Positions 48,728-57,187 of a DNA stretch of 64,000 nucleotides are shown here, one piece after another. The stretch covers positions 806,001-870,000 of the forward strand of contig NZ_CP074112.1 in assembly GCF_024584785.1 (NCBI RefSeq), written 5' to 3'. Numbering within the stretch: the first letter of the stretch is position 1; every line of letters starts with the position of its first letter. Under the pieces are notes generated by a model that saw nothing but the letters and a program-made list of their open reading frames with translations, was not told the origin of the DNA and did no database searches. The DNA comes from Idiomarina loihiensis (GTDB lineage Bacteria; Pseudomonadota; Gammaproteobacteria; Enterobacterales; Alteromonadaceae). A program made the position numbers and the translations under genes.

Positions 48728-50290
48728 ATGATGCGGCTAGAAATTACGTGTGATGATCGCCTGGGTATTGCACAAGATGTGTTAGAAATATTGCGCAATT
48801 ATGAAATTGATTTGCGTGGTATTGAGGTGGATCCGAAAGGTAAGATCTTTCTAAACTTTCCGGAATTAGAGTTTAAAGATTTTCAGCATCTGATGCCTGA
48901 AATAAGGCGTATCGCTAATGTGAAAGATGTTAAAACAGTCGCCTTTATGCCCTCCGAGCGCGAACATTATGAGTTCAAGCTGTTACTGAATACGCTGCCG
49001 GATCCTATTTTGTCACTCGATAGTCGCGGCGATATTGATATTGCGAATGACGCCGCGCAGCGGATTTTGGGTGATAGTGGTAAGACGCTGTTAGGAAGTA
49101 ATATTAGTCATTGGATCAGCGGCTTTAACCTGCTGCGTTGGCTAGAGAAGCAACCGCAACAAGCCACGGTGCAGCAAATCAGTGTCAGTGGCGCAAAATA
49201 TTTTGCCGATTTATTACCCATCTGGATCAGCGACGAGCAAGCCAAACAAAACTTTGCTGGCGCTGTGATGACCTGCAAACCACAGCCACTCGCCGAGCAA
49301 TGGCAGCGTAATGTATCAGCGGACGCATTTAGTCAGCTGTTAGGCGAACACAGCAGTATGAAACGACTGATCAAAGAAGCGTCTCGGATGGCTGAATTAA
49401 ATGTGCCTTTGCTGATCCAAGGCGAAACTGGGGTGGGCAAAGAGTTGTTGGCTCGTGCCTGTCATCAGGCCAGCAAACGTGCTGAGCAACCCTTCTTGGC
49501 GATTAATTGTGCCGCGTTACCTGACAATGTCGCTGAAAGCGAACTCTTTGGTCACGGCAAGGGGAGCTTGGGGCCTTATACCGAAGCTAAGAAGGGTATT
49601 TTTGAGCAAGCCAACGGCGGTACTGTGCTGCTAGATGCAGTAAGTGAAATGTCCAATGGACTGCAGGCTAAACTGCTGCGCTTTATTCAAGATGGACGTT
49701 TTCGTCGAATTGGTGAAGAACAAGAAGTGACCGTAGATGTACGGATAATTTGTTCAGCCCAAGATGACTTGCTAGAGCAAGTAGAAAACGGTCGTTTTCG
49801 TGAAGACCTGTTTTATCGCCTTAATGTTTTGTCGTTGCACGTGCCCCCGTTACGAGAACGCAAAACAGATATTCCGTTATTAGCTGACCAATTTACCGTA
49901 CAAGCATGTCAACGTTTGGGGCGAAGTTTGATTATGGTAAGCCGAGCGGCTCGGGAGCGACTGCAACAATATGCATGGCCAGGTAATGTACGCCAACTAG
50001 AGAATGTGCTGTTCCGTTCGATCTCGATGGCAGAGGGAGACAGCCTTGATGCTGATGATTTGCAATTGCCGAGTACCAGTAACTTGGCTGATGCGGTCAC
50101 GGTAGATTTAGAAGAGGGTAGTTTAGATGAAGCGGTGAAAAAATTTGAAAGTACGATTTTGCGCCGACTTTATCCAAGCTATCCCAGCACCCGTCAATTA
50201 GCCAAAAAAGTAGGCCTTTCGCATACGGCGGTAGCGAATAAATTACGCGAATACGGGATCGGAAAAAACCGTAAAAAGAAACCGTTGTAA
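48728..50290 (+). CDS. tyrR: Aromatic amino-acid regulator TyrR/PhhR
   Basis: A transcription factor with an N-terminal ACT domain (MRLEITCDDRLGIAQDVLEI), a PAS domain (LLNTLPDPILSLDSRGDIDI), an AAA+ domain with Walker A GETGVGKE and Walker B VLLDAV, and a C-terminal helix-turn-helix (TRQLAKKVGLSHTAVANKLR). The sigma-54 contact loop GAFTGA is replaced by GKGSLGPYTEA, as expected for TyrR/PhhR proteins that act with sigma-70. Length 520. Position between phhAB and the homogentisate genes suggests it senses Phe/Tyr and controls both. Confidence 0.93.
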   Translation: MMRLEITCDDRLGIAQDVLEILRNYEIDLRGIEVDPKGKIFLNFPELEFKDFQHLMPEIRRIANVKDVKTVAFMPSEREHYEFKLLLNTLPDPILSLDSRGDIDIANDAAQRILGDSGKTLLGSNISHWISGFNLLRWLEKQPQQATVQQISVSGAKYFADLLPIWISDEQAKQNFAGAVMTCKPQPLAEQWQRNVSADAFSQLLGEHSSMKRLIKEASRMAELNVPLLIQGETGVGKELLARACHQASKRAEQPFLAINCAALPDNVAESELFGHGKGSLGPYTEAKKGIFEQANGGTVLLDAVSEMSNGLQAKLLRFIQDGRFRRIGEEQEVTVDVRIICSAQDDLLEQVENGRFREDLFYRLNVLSLHVPPLRERKTDIPLLADQFTVQACQRLGRSLIMVSRAARERLQQYAWPGNVRQLENVLFRSISMAEGDSLDADDLQLPSTSNLADAVTVDLEEGSLDEAVKKFESTILRRLYPSYPSTRQLAKKVGLSHTAVANKLREYGIGKNRKKKPL

Positions 50291-50303
50291 ATAAATCTTT
50301 ACT
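50286..50303. promoter_or_regulatory. TyrR box 1 upstream of hpd
   Basis: TGTAAATAAATCTTTACT matches TGTAAA-N6-TTTACA at 11 of 12 positions. It overlaps the stop codon of tyrR, 237 bases before hpd. Confidence 0.65.
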
Positions 50304-50368
50304 TGGGATGTCGGGTTTTGTATCAGAATGCTGACAGCAAGCCCGATAAAGCTATCTATTCTTTGATC

Positions 50369-50386
50369 TGTATCAATAACTTTACA
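50369..50386. promoter_or_regulatory. TyrR box 2 upstream of hpd
   Basis: TGTATCAATAACTTTACA matches the TyrR consensus at 10 of 12 positions, 83 bases (centre to centre) downstream of box 1. A pair of boxes before one operon suggests cooperative binding. Confidence 0.6.
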
Positions 50387-50539
50387 AAACTATCGGGTTG
50401 CTGCGTCGCAGCTAATATCACCTCGCTGCTAGCGTAAGTAGCTATTGTTGCGCATAGTAAAGACCTAATAAAAGCACGCTATGGCATAGTTAGTGATGCT
50501 TTATCTTCGAAACTCTAGAACAACAATCAAGGAACTAGC

Positions 50540-51616
50540 ATGAGCGATATTCATTATAATCCACTGCAAACTGACGGCTTCGAATTCGTGGAGTACACAG
50601 CCCCTGATGCTGAAGGCATTGCTGCTTTAAAAGACCTGTTTGGCAAGTTGGGTTTTACTGAAGTTGCTAAACACAAACGCAAGCAAGTATGGTTGTTTAA
50701 GCAAAACGACATCAACTTTTTAATCAACGCTGAGCCAGGCGGTCAAGCGGAAGAGTTTGCCAAAGCGCACGGTCCGAGTGTGTGCGGCATGGCGTGGCGA
50801 GTTAAAGACGCAGAACATGCAGTTGCCCATGCGGTAGCCAATGGTGCGAAGCCATTCCAACGTAATCTAGCAGCCGGAGAAGAAGACTTCCCAGCAGTTT
50901 ATGGCATTGGTGCTAGCGTCTTATATTTTGTTGATAAATTTGGCGAAGACAGCATCTATGCCACAGATTTTGATTTCTATGATAACTGGCAAGCGCAAAT
51001 GCAAGAGCACGCTGCAGGCCTTTATGAAGTTGATCACCTAACTCACAACGTGTTCCGTGGCAATATGGATACTTGGGCTGGTTTCTATGAGCGGATCGGT
51101 AACTTCCGTGAAATCCGTTATTTCGATATCGAAGGCAAGCTAACGGGTCTCTTGAGCCGTGCGATGACAGCACCTTGCGGTAAAATCCGGATTCCAATCA
51201 ACGAATCACATGATGATAAATCACAAATTGAAGAATACTTGCGCGAATACAAAGGCGAAGGTATTCAGCATATTGCGTTAACCTCAGATAATATCTACAA
51301 GACAGTACGTGATCTGCGTGCCATTGGTATGGACTTTATGCCAACGCCAGATACCTACTATGCGAAAATTGATGAGCGCGTAGAAGGTCACGAAGAAAAT
51401 GTTGATGAGTTGCACGAGCTGCAAATTCTCATTGATGGCGCGCCAATGAAAGACGGTATCTTGCTGCAGATTTTCACTCAAACAGTAATTGGTCCGGTAT
51501 TCTTTGAGATTATTCAACGTAAAGGTAACGAAGGCTTTGGTGAAGGTAACTTCAAAGCTTTGTTTGAATCTATCGAAGAAGATCAAATTCGTCGTGGGGT
51601 ATTAAGCGATGCGTAA
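50540..51616 (+). CDS. hpd: 4-hydroxyphenylpyruvate dioxygenase
   Basis: An Fe(II) enzyme turning 4-hydroxyphenylpyruvate into homogentisate. It has two VOC-type domains. The metal ligands are His in YEVDHLTHNV, His in GIQHIALTS and Glu in GPVFFEIIQRKG, and the family C-terminal helix GFGEGNFKALFESIE gates the active site. Length 358. GGAA precedes the ATG. It leads the hpd-hmgA-fahA-maiA operon, with eight bases overlap to hmgA. Confidence 0.98.
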   Translation: MSDIHYNPLQTDGFEFVEYTAPDAEGIAALKDLFGKLGFTEVAKHKRKQVWLFKQNDINFLINAEPGGQAEEFAKAHGPSVCGMAWRVKDAEHAVAHAVANGAKPFQRNLAAGEEDFPAVYGIGASVLYFVDKFGEDSIYATDFDFYDNWQAQMQEHAAGLYEVDHLTHNVFRGNMDTWAGFYERIGNFREIRYFDIEGKLTGLLSRAMTAPCGKIRIPINESHDDKSQIEEYLREYKGEGIQHIALTSDNIYKTVRDLRAIGMDFMPTPDTYYAKIDERVEGHEENVDELHELQILIDGAPMKDGILLQIFTQTVIGPVFFEIIQRKGNEGFGEGNFKALFESIEEDQIRRGVLSDA

Positions 51617-52757
51617 ATGGATCAGCTTTCCGAAACAAGTAGGTACGGCTTCTAAGCAAGCTCATGCAGACTTTCCGGAGCAAGCGATCTATGAACGCGA
51701 AGTAGGGCGCAGTGGGTTCTTTGGACCCGCTACGCACTTTCATCATCGCCATGCGCCAACCGGTTGGAGTGAGTGGACCGGCGAGCTGCGCCCACGCAAC
51801 TTTGATTTTAATCAATTAACCCAAGTAGCCACTGAATCGCCGTGGCAGGTGCCCTTATTGTTACACAATGCGCAATGCAAATTCCGTATTTGGCACTGTT
51901 CTCAAAAGATGCCATTTTTAGTGCGTAACGCAGATGGTGATGAACTTTTGTTTATCCATGAAGGGCGCGGTGAATTATTTTGTGATTACGGCCATATCAC
52001 TTTAGAAAAAGGTGATTACTTCTCGATTCCACGATCAACCTCATGGCGGTTAGAGCCCTTAGAACCCATGCAAATAGTGATGATTGAGGCGACTAACAGT
52101 TCCTATCAATTGCCTGAGAAAGGTTTGGTGGGTAATCACGCTATTTTTGATCCTGCTTGCTTGGATACGCCTGATATTGATGCGCAATTTAAAGCGCAAT
52201 ACAGCGAAGATAGCTGGCAAGTGCAAGTCAAAAGACACGAGCAAATCTCAGTCATTACCTATCCATTTAATCCGTTAGATGCAATTGGTTGGCATGGTGA
52301 TTTGGCTCCAGTCAGAATTAACTGGCGTGATATTCGACCTTTAATGAGCCATCGCTATCACTTACCGCCATCAGCACATACCACTTTTGTCGCCGATGGT
52401 TTTGTGGTCTGTACTTTTGTGCCACGGCCGATTGAATCCGATCCGGGCGCATTAAAAGTACCGTTTTATCATAACAATGATGATTACGACGAAGTGCTCT
52501 TTTATCATGAAGGAGACTTCTTTAGTCGCGACAACATTGATAAAGGCATGGTGACTTTTCACCCCGCCGGGTTTACCCACGGTCCACATCCAAAAGCGTT
52601 TCAGGCCGGCTTAGAATATCGTAAGAAATTTACTGATGAAGTAGCCGTGATGCTAGATACTCGTAACCCATTACAGATGGGCGATGTGTGCGCAAGTGTG
52701 GAAAACCCAGATTACGTATATAGCTGGAAAGCTAAAGACGAGCAAAAGGCAACTTAG
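51609..52757 (+). CDS. hmgA: Homogentisate 1,2-dioxygenase
   Basis: Opens the homogentisate ring to maleylacetoacetate. It is a cupin-fold Fe enzyme; candidate ligands are the His and acidic residues of YHNNDDYDEVLFYHEGDFFS and the His of FTHGPHP. At 382 residues it is shorter and more divergent than the roughly 435-residue Pseudomonas and human enzymes, with an N terminus of its own (MRKWISFPKQVGTASKQAHA). Operon position between hpd and fahA makes the function secure. Confidence 0.92.
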   Translation: MRKWISFPKQVGTASKQAHADFPEQAIYEREVGRSGFFGPATHFHHRHAPTGWSEWTGELRPRNFDFNQLTQVATESPWQVPLLLHNAQCKFRIWHCSQKMPFLVRNADGDELLFIHEGRGELFCDYGHITLEKGDYFSIPRSTSWRLEPLEPMQIVMIEATNSSYQLPEKGLVGNHAIFDPACLDTPDIDAQFKAQYSEDSWQVQVKRHEQISVITYPFNPLDAIGWHGDLAPVRINWRDIRPLMSHRYHLPPSAHTTFVADGFVVCTFVPRPIESDPGALKVPFYHNNDDYDEVLFYHEGDFFSRDNIDKGMVTFHPAGFTHGPHPKAFQAGLEYRKKFTDEVAVMLDTRNPLQMGDVCASVENPDYVYSWKAKDEQKAT

Positions 52758-52760
52758 ACG

Positions 52761-53786
52761 ATGAAATTTGCAACTTATAGAAATGGAACTCGCGATGGCC
52801 AATTGATGTTGGTTAGCCGCGACTTGAGCAAAGCCGTAGCAGTACCCGCGCTTGCTGCAACCTTACAAGAAGTGTTGGACGACTGGGATGGCATTGCACC
52901 GCAATTAGAGAAGGTATATCAGGCATTAAATGCCGGCGAGCTGAGTGATGCGCAAGCCTTTGATGAACACTTATGTGAATCGCCATTGCCACGTGCTTAC
53001 CAATGGGCTGATGGTAGTGCTTATGTGAATCATGTGGAGTTGGTACGTAAGGCTAGAAATGCTGAAATGCCACCAAGCTTTTGGACTGATCCTTTAATGT
53101 ATCAAGGGGGCTCTGATGACTTCTTGGGCCCTAAAGACGAGATCAGCATGGCTGATACTGCTTGGGGAATAGATTTTGAAGGTGAAGTTGCGGTTATCAC
53201 CGACGATGTCCCTATGGGAGTTAGTGCAACCGAAGCAGGCGAATACATTCGCTTGTTAATGCTAGTGAATGATGTCTCGTTGCGTGGCTTGATTCCGAAT
53301 GAACTGGGCAAAGGTTTTGGCTTTTTTCAATCGAAGCCATCATCAGCTTTTTCGCCAGTTGCCGTAACTCCCGATGAATTGGGCGCAAATTGGCGTGACA
53401 ATAAGGTGCATTTGCCATTGTTGAGCTACTATAACAACAAGCCATTTGGTAAACCGAATGCCGGTGTCGACATGACCTTTGATTTCGCTCAGTTAGTTGC
53501 CCATGCAGCGAAAACTCGTCATCTCGGAGCTGGTGCTATTATCGGATCTGGAACTGTGTCTAATAAGCAGGGTACTGATCACGGTAGCGCAATCGATGAA
53601 GGTGGTGTGGGCTACAGCTGTATCGCTGAAGTACGCATGATAGAAACCATTCGCGATGGCCAGCCTAGTACCGGGTTTATGCAATTTGGTGACACCATCA
53701 AAATTGAAATGATTGATGCAGATGGGCACAGCATTTTTGGTAGTATCGACCAAGTTGTAGTGCAATACGACCCAGCTGCAGAATAA
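52761..53786 (+). CDS. fahA: Fumarylacetoacetate hydrolase
   Basis: Cleaves fumarylacetoacetate to fumarate and acetoacetate, the last step. FAH-fold features: EVAVITDDVPMG metal-binding region, FQSKPSSAFSPVAVTPDELG, and AGAIIGSGTVSNKQGTDHGSA. Length 341, the short bacterial form lacking some of the N-terminal domain of the animal enzyme. Three bases after hmgA. Confidence 0.94.
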   Translation: MKFATYRNGTRDGQLMLVSRDLSKAVAVPALAATLQEVLDDWDGIAPQLEKVYQALNAGELSDAQAFDEHLCESPLPRAYQWADGSAYVNHVELVRKARNAEMPPSFWTDPLMYQGGSDDFLGPKDEISMADTAWGIDFEGEVAVITDDVPMGVSATEAGEYIRLLMLVNDVSLRGLIPNELGKGFGFFQSKPSSAFSPVAVTPDELGANWRDNKVHLPLLSYYNNKPFGKPNAGVDMTFDFAQLVAHAAKTRHLGAGAIIGSGTVSNKQGTDHGSAIDEGGVGYSCIAEVRMIETIRDGQPSTGFMQFGDTIKIEMIDADGHSIFGSIDQVVVQYDPAAE

Positions 53787-53800
53787 CAGCGGAGTTAAGC

Positions 53801-54442
53801 ATGGAACTCTACGGCTACTGGCGCTCAAGCGCCAGTTACCGGGCGCGGATTGCGCTCAACTACAAGCAAATTGACTATCATTATATTCCAGTGCATTTAA
53901 TTAAAGAGGGTGGTCAGCAACACAAACAAGCTTACCGCCAGCTTAATCCTAATGGCTTGGTGCCTACCTTAGTCGATGGCAAGGTGATTTTGCATCAGTC
54001 GTTGGCGATCATGGAATATCTTGAAGATACTCATCCACAGCCTTCATTGTTGCCAGGTAATGCGCAGCAGCGGGGTGCTATTCGAGCACTAGCACTGGAT
54101 ATTGCAAGTGAGTTGCAGCCGCTCATTAATCTGCGTGTTCAGCAGTATTTGAGCCAGCAATTAGAGGTTTCAGATAACGCTAAGCAAGCTTGGTTACAGC
54201 ACTGGTTTAAACAAAGTTTTCAGGCGTTTGAACGGAACCTAGAAGAGGTCGCCGGTGTTTATTGTGTGGGCGACCAGTTCTCTATGGCTGATGTGTGTTT
54301 GGTACCGCAGGTGTATAGCGCCCAGCGGTTTGGCATAGCGTTAGATGATTATCCCATCATGATGGGAATTTATCAGCGTTTGCTTGAGTTACCGTGTGTT
54401 GCAGCGGCACATCCAAGTAAACAGCCAGACGCCGAAGTTTAA
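53801..54442 (+). CDS. maiA: Maleylacetoacetate isomerase (zeta-class GST)
   Basis: A glutathione-dependent isomerase that turns maleylacetoacetate into fumarylacetoacetate. It has the zeta-GST active-site motif YWRSSASYRARIALNYK, NPNGLVPTLVDG, HQSLAIMEYLEDTHP and a helical C-terminal domain (YCVGDQFSMADVCLVPQVY). Length 213. Last gene of the operon, followed by a terminator. Confidence 0.96.
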   Translation: MELYGYWRSSASYRARIALNYKQIDYHYIPVHLIKEGGQQHKQAYRQLNPNGLVPTLVDGKVILHQSLAIMEYLEDTHPQPSLLPGNAQQRGAIRALALDIASELQPLINLRVQQYLSQQLEVSDNAKQAWLQHWFKQSFQAFERNLEEVAGVYCVGDQFSMADVCLVPQVYSAQRFGIALDDYPIMMGIYQRLLELPCVAAAHPSKQPDAEV

Positions 54443-54475
54443 CTGATACTGTAACAGTTTTATCGCATCTTATTT

Positions 54476-54508
54476 ATGCCCAGCTCGTATCTTGCTGGGC
54501 ATTTTGCT
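54476..54508 (+). terminator. Terminator after maiA
   Basis: ATGCCCAGC (54476-54484) pairs with GCTGGGCAT (54494-54502), followed by TTTTGCTTT. The T-run is interrupted, so strength is moderate. Confidence 0.7.
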
Positions 54509-54566
54509 TTAATGGGCTGATAACTCAGGTTTCATTCCCAATGGCTAGGTTAACAAGGAAACAATA

Positions 54567-57044
54567 ATGAAAACAAAAGTAGCAATTGCTATTGCCGCAG
54601 CCTTGCTTTCGGCTGCTTGTGCAACCACCACTCCTACATCCTCTACAGCTGCGACGCAGGTCACTCCAGCGGTGTTAGCAACAGCACCTAATAGCCAAGC
54701 TCAAGTAGGGCAAGAGCTTACTTTAAAGCAGATTATGGCGGACCAAGATTGGGTGGCGCGGTCACCAGAAAGTGCCTATTGGATGCTAGATGGCAGCGGT
54801 GTGCTGTATCAGCAAAAACGTGCCGGCTCACAGCTACGCGATTGGTTTCATCAGCCGCTAACTAAAGCTGCTCATCAAGTACCTCTTGAGCGTCTCCATA
54901 ACTATGCCTATAACGGTGGCGTTTATAATCAGGATCGTTCCCTGATTGCCTATACGTTTGAAGGTAATATCTTTGTTAAGCAGGTAGTTAACGGTGAAAC
55001 CAGCCAGTTAACTCGTGATGAAGCGAGACAAAGCCAATTACAGTTTCTAACGGACGGCCGGCTAGCTTATCGCCAAGGTAATGACTTTTTTGTGGTGGAT
55101 GTTAATACCGGCAAAACTGAGCAAATTGCGAGCTTAGTTAGTCAAGATAAACCACAAGCGAATCACGCACCAAAAGATTTTATTGCACGCGAGCAACAGC
55201 AACTGATCGAGTTCGTCCAAGTAGAACGTCAGCAGCGCGCTGAGCGTTTTGCCCAGCAACAAGAGTTACAACAAAAAAATCCTTCGTTGGCGCCCGAATC
55301 CTTTTATCTGGGCAAAGGTAAGCAACTGGTAGCAGCGAGCTTGTCGCCAGCCGGTGATAAAATGATCGTAGCTATTAGCGATCCGCAGCAATGGCGGGCT
55401 GATGGCGATATTATGCCAAACTATGTGACCGAAGACGGACGTGTGGCAGCAGAGTCGGTGCGTGCACGGGTAGCCGATGCTAAGCCGGTAGAGCATCAGT
55501 TGTTGGTGTTAGATTTAACCAGCGGTGAGCAAACCCAGTTAACTTATAATTCGTTGCCCGGTTGGAACGAGGATGTGTTGGCGGCAGTGCGAAAAGAAAA
55601 CTATGCCGCTGAAGGAAAAACCTATACGTCTAAAGAACAACCACGACCGATTACTTTAATGCAAGATTGGGGGTGGCAAGCTGGCGCCGTTCGTTGGACC
55701 CAAGATGGGCAGCATGCGGCAGTGATGCTAGAAGCTTGGGATAACAAGGACCGCTGGATTGCTAGCATTGATTTTGCTGGTAAAAAACTAGTGAATCAAG
55801 AACGCTTGCATGATGAAGCTTGGATTAACTACACCCATAATGAGTTTGGTTTCTTACCCAATAGCGATACCTTGTGGTTCCAGTCTGAAGCAGATGGTTA
55901 TGCACATTTATACGTCAAACCTTTAACTGGTAAGATCAAGCAGTTAACTCAAGGTAGCTTTGTGACGGAAGACCCAACGGTGAGTCACACGGGTGATTAT
56001 ATTTATTTTAGTGCCAACCAACCGCACCCAGGCAACTACGAAGTTTTTCGGGTGAATACAGCAACCGCAGAACTTGAGCAGCTAACTCGCTTAGGTGGTA
56101 TCAATAATTATGAATTAAGCCCCCAAGAAGATAAGTTACTAATCAAACACTCATCGGCCCTGCAGCCAGAAGAGCTCTATGTGCAAACATTAGACGACGC
56201 GGCCCAGCCAGAGCGATTGACGACAACGGTCACTGATAGTTTTATGGCCTTTGATTGGGTTGCTCCAGAAATTGTGCCGATACCATCGAGTCATGTTGAT
56301 CATCCTATCTATACCCGGGTGTATTACCCCAAAGATTATGATGCAAATCGTGCTGAAAAATACCCGGCCGTAGTCTTTATTCACGGCGCCGGCTATTTAC
56401 AAAATGCCCATGCTGGCTGGTCAGGTTATCAACGTGAATTTATGTTCCATACCTTTTTAACCCAGCAAGGGTATGTGGTATTGGATTTAGATTATCGTGG
56501 TTCTAAAGGATATGGTCGTGATTGGCGTACAGCCATCTATCGGCAGATGGGAACACCTGAAGTAGAAGATTTGGTAGATGTTGTGAATTGGGCTGGTGCT
56601 AATACTAATGTTGATGTTGAACGCATGGGTACCTACGGCGGCTCTTACGGTGGCTTTTTAACTTTCATGGCACTGTTTAAAGAGCCAGGGTTATTCAAAG
56701 CCGGTTCAGCGTTACGACCTGTCAGTGATTGGGCTCATTACAACACAGGTTATACCTCGAACATTTTGAATTTACCGGATGATGATCCTATTGCGTATCG
56801 TCGTAGCTCGCCGCTTTATTTTACTGAGGGGCTTCAAGATGCATTATTAATCAACTCACCTATGGTAGATGATAATGTCTTCTTTCAGGATAGCGTGCGC
56901 GTAGTTCAGCGCTTAATTGAGCATGAAAAAGAAAACTTTGAAACCGCTATTTTTCCGGTCGAGCCTCATGGTTTTCGTCAGCCTTCAAGCTGGTTAGATG
57001 AATACCGCCGGATCTTTAAGTTGTTTGAAGACAACTTAAAATGA
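54567..57044 (+). CDS. S9 family (DPP IV-like) peptidase, lipoprotein
   Basis: An exported serine oligopeptidase. The signal peptide ends in a lipobox (LLSAACATT), so it is probably anchored to a membrane in the envelope. The N-terminal part is a beta-propeller. The C-terminal alpha/beta-hydrolase has the nucleophile in GTYGGSYGGFLTF, the Asp in MVDDNVFFQDS and the His in EPHGFRQPSSW. Length 825. Idiomarina-type bacteria are rich in such peptidases, fitting growth on protein. It is a single gene between two terminators. Confidence 0.93.
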   Translation: MKTKVAIAIAAALLSAACATTTPTSSTAATQVTPAVLATAPNSQAQVGQELTLKQIMADQDWVARSPESAYWMLDGSGVLYQQKRAGSQLRDWFHQPLTKAAHQVPLERLHNYAYNGGVYNQDRSLIAYTFEGNIFVKQVVNGETSQLTRDEARQSQLQFLTDGRLAYRQGNDFFVVDVNTGKTEQIASLVSQDKPQANHAPKDFIAREQQQLIEFVQVERQQRAERFAQQQELQQKNPSLAPESFYLGKGKQLVAASLSPAGDKMIVAISDPQQWRADGDIMPNYVTEDGRVAAESVRARVADAKPVEHQLLVLDLTSGEQTQLTYNSLPGWNEDVLAAVRKENYAAEGKTYTSKEQPRPITLMQDWGWQAGAVRWTQDGQHAAVMLEAWDNKDRWIASIDFAGKKLVNQERLHDEAWINYTHNEFGFLPNSDTLWFQSEADGYAHLYVKPLTGKIKQLTQGSFVTEDPTVSHTGDYIYFSANQPHPGNYEVFRVNTATAELEQLTRLGGINNYELSPQEDKLLIKHSSALQPEELYVQTLDDAAQPERLTTTVTDSFMAFDWVAPEIVPIPSSHVDHPIYTRVYYPKDYDANRAEKYPAVVFIHGAGYLQNAHAGWSGYQREFMFHTFLTQQGYVVLDLDYRGSKGYGRDWRTAIYRQMGTPEVEDLVDVVNWAGANTNVDVERMGTYGGSYGGFLTFMALFKEPGLFKAGSALRPVSDWAHYNTGYTSNILNLPDDDPIAYRRSSPLYFTEGLQDALLINSPMVDDNVFFQDSVRVVQRLIEHEKENFETAIFPVEPHGFRQPSSWLDEYRRIFKLFEDNLK

Positions 57045-57099
57045 TTGAAGCAGGGCTAACCTAATGCGTTAGCCCGCTAGCTAAATCAAGAAAGCCAAC

Positions 57100-57136
57100 A
57101 AAAAAGCCGCAATCGATGATGATTGCGGCTTTTTTT
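57100..57136. terminator. Bidirectional terminator between S9 peptidase and rne
   Basis: AAAAAAGCCGCAATC (57100-57114) pairs with GATTGCGGCTTTTTT (57121-57135) around GATGAT, with runs of A and T on either side. Confidence 0.92.
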
Positions 57137-57187
57137 AGGCCTGAGCGAACTCGCTCTTAATGAGTGTGTTCGCTACAGCCTTGTGAC

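Noticed and set aside
50500-50520. TGGCATAGTTAGTGATGC before hpd as a sigma-54 promoter
   Set aside because: The spacing from GG does not place GC after ten bases, and the regulator here lacks the sigma-54 contact loop.
54446-54460. ACTGTAACAGT, looking like a LexA site before the S9 peptidase gene
   Set aside because: The half-sites are separated by one base, not eight, so it cannot be a standard LexA operator.
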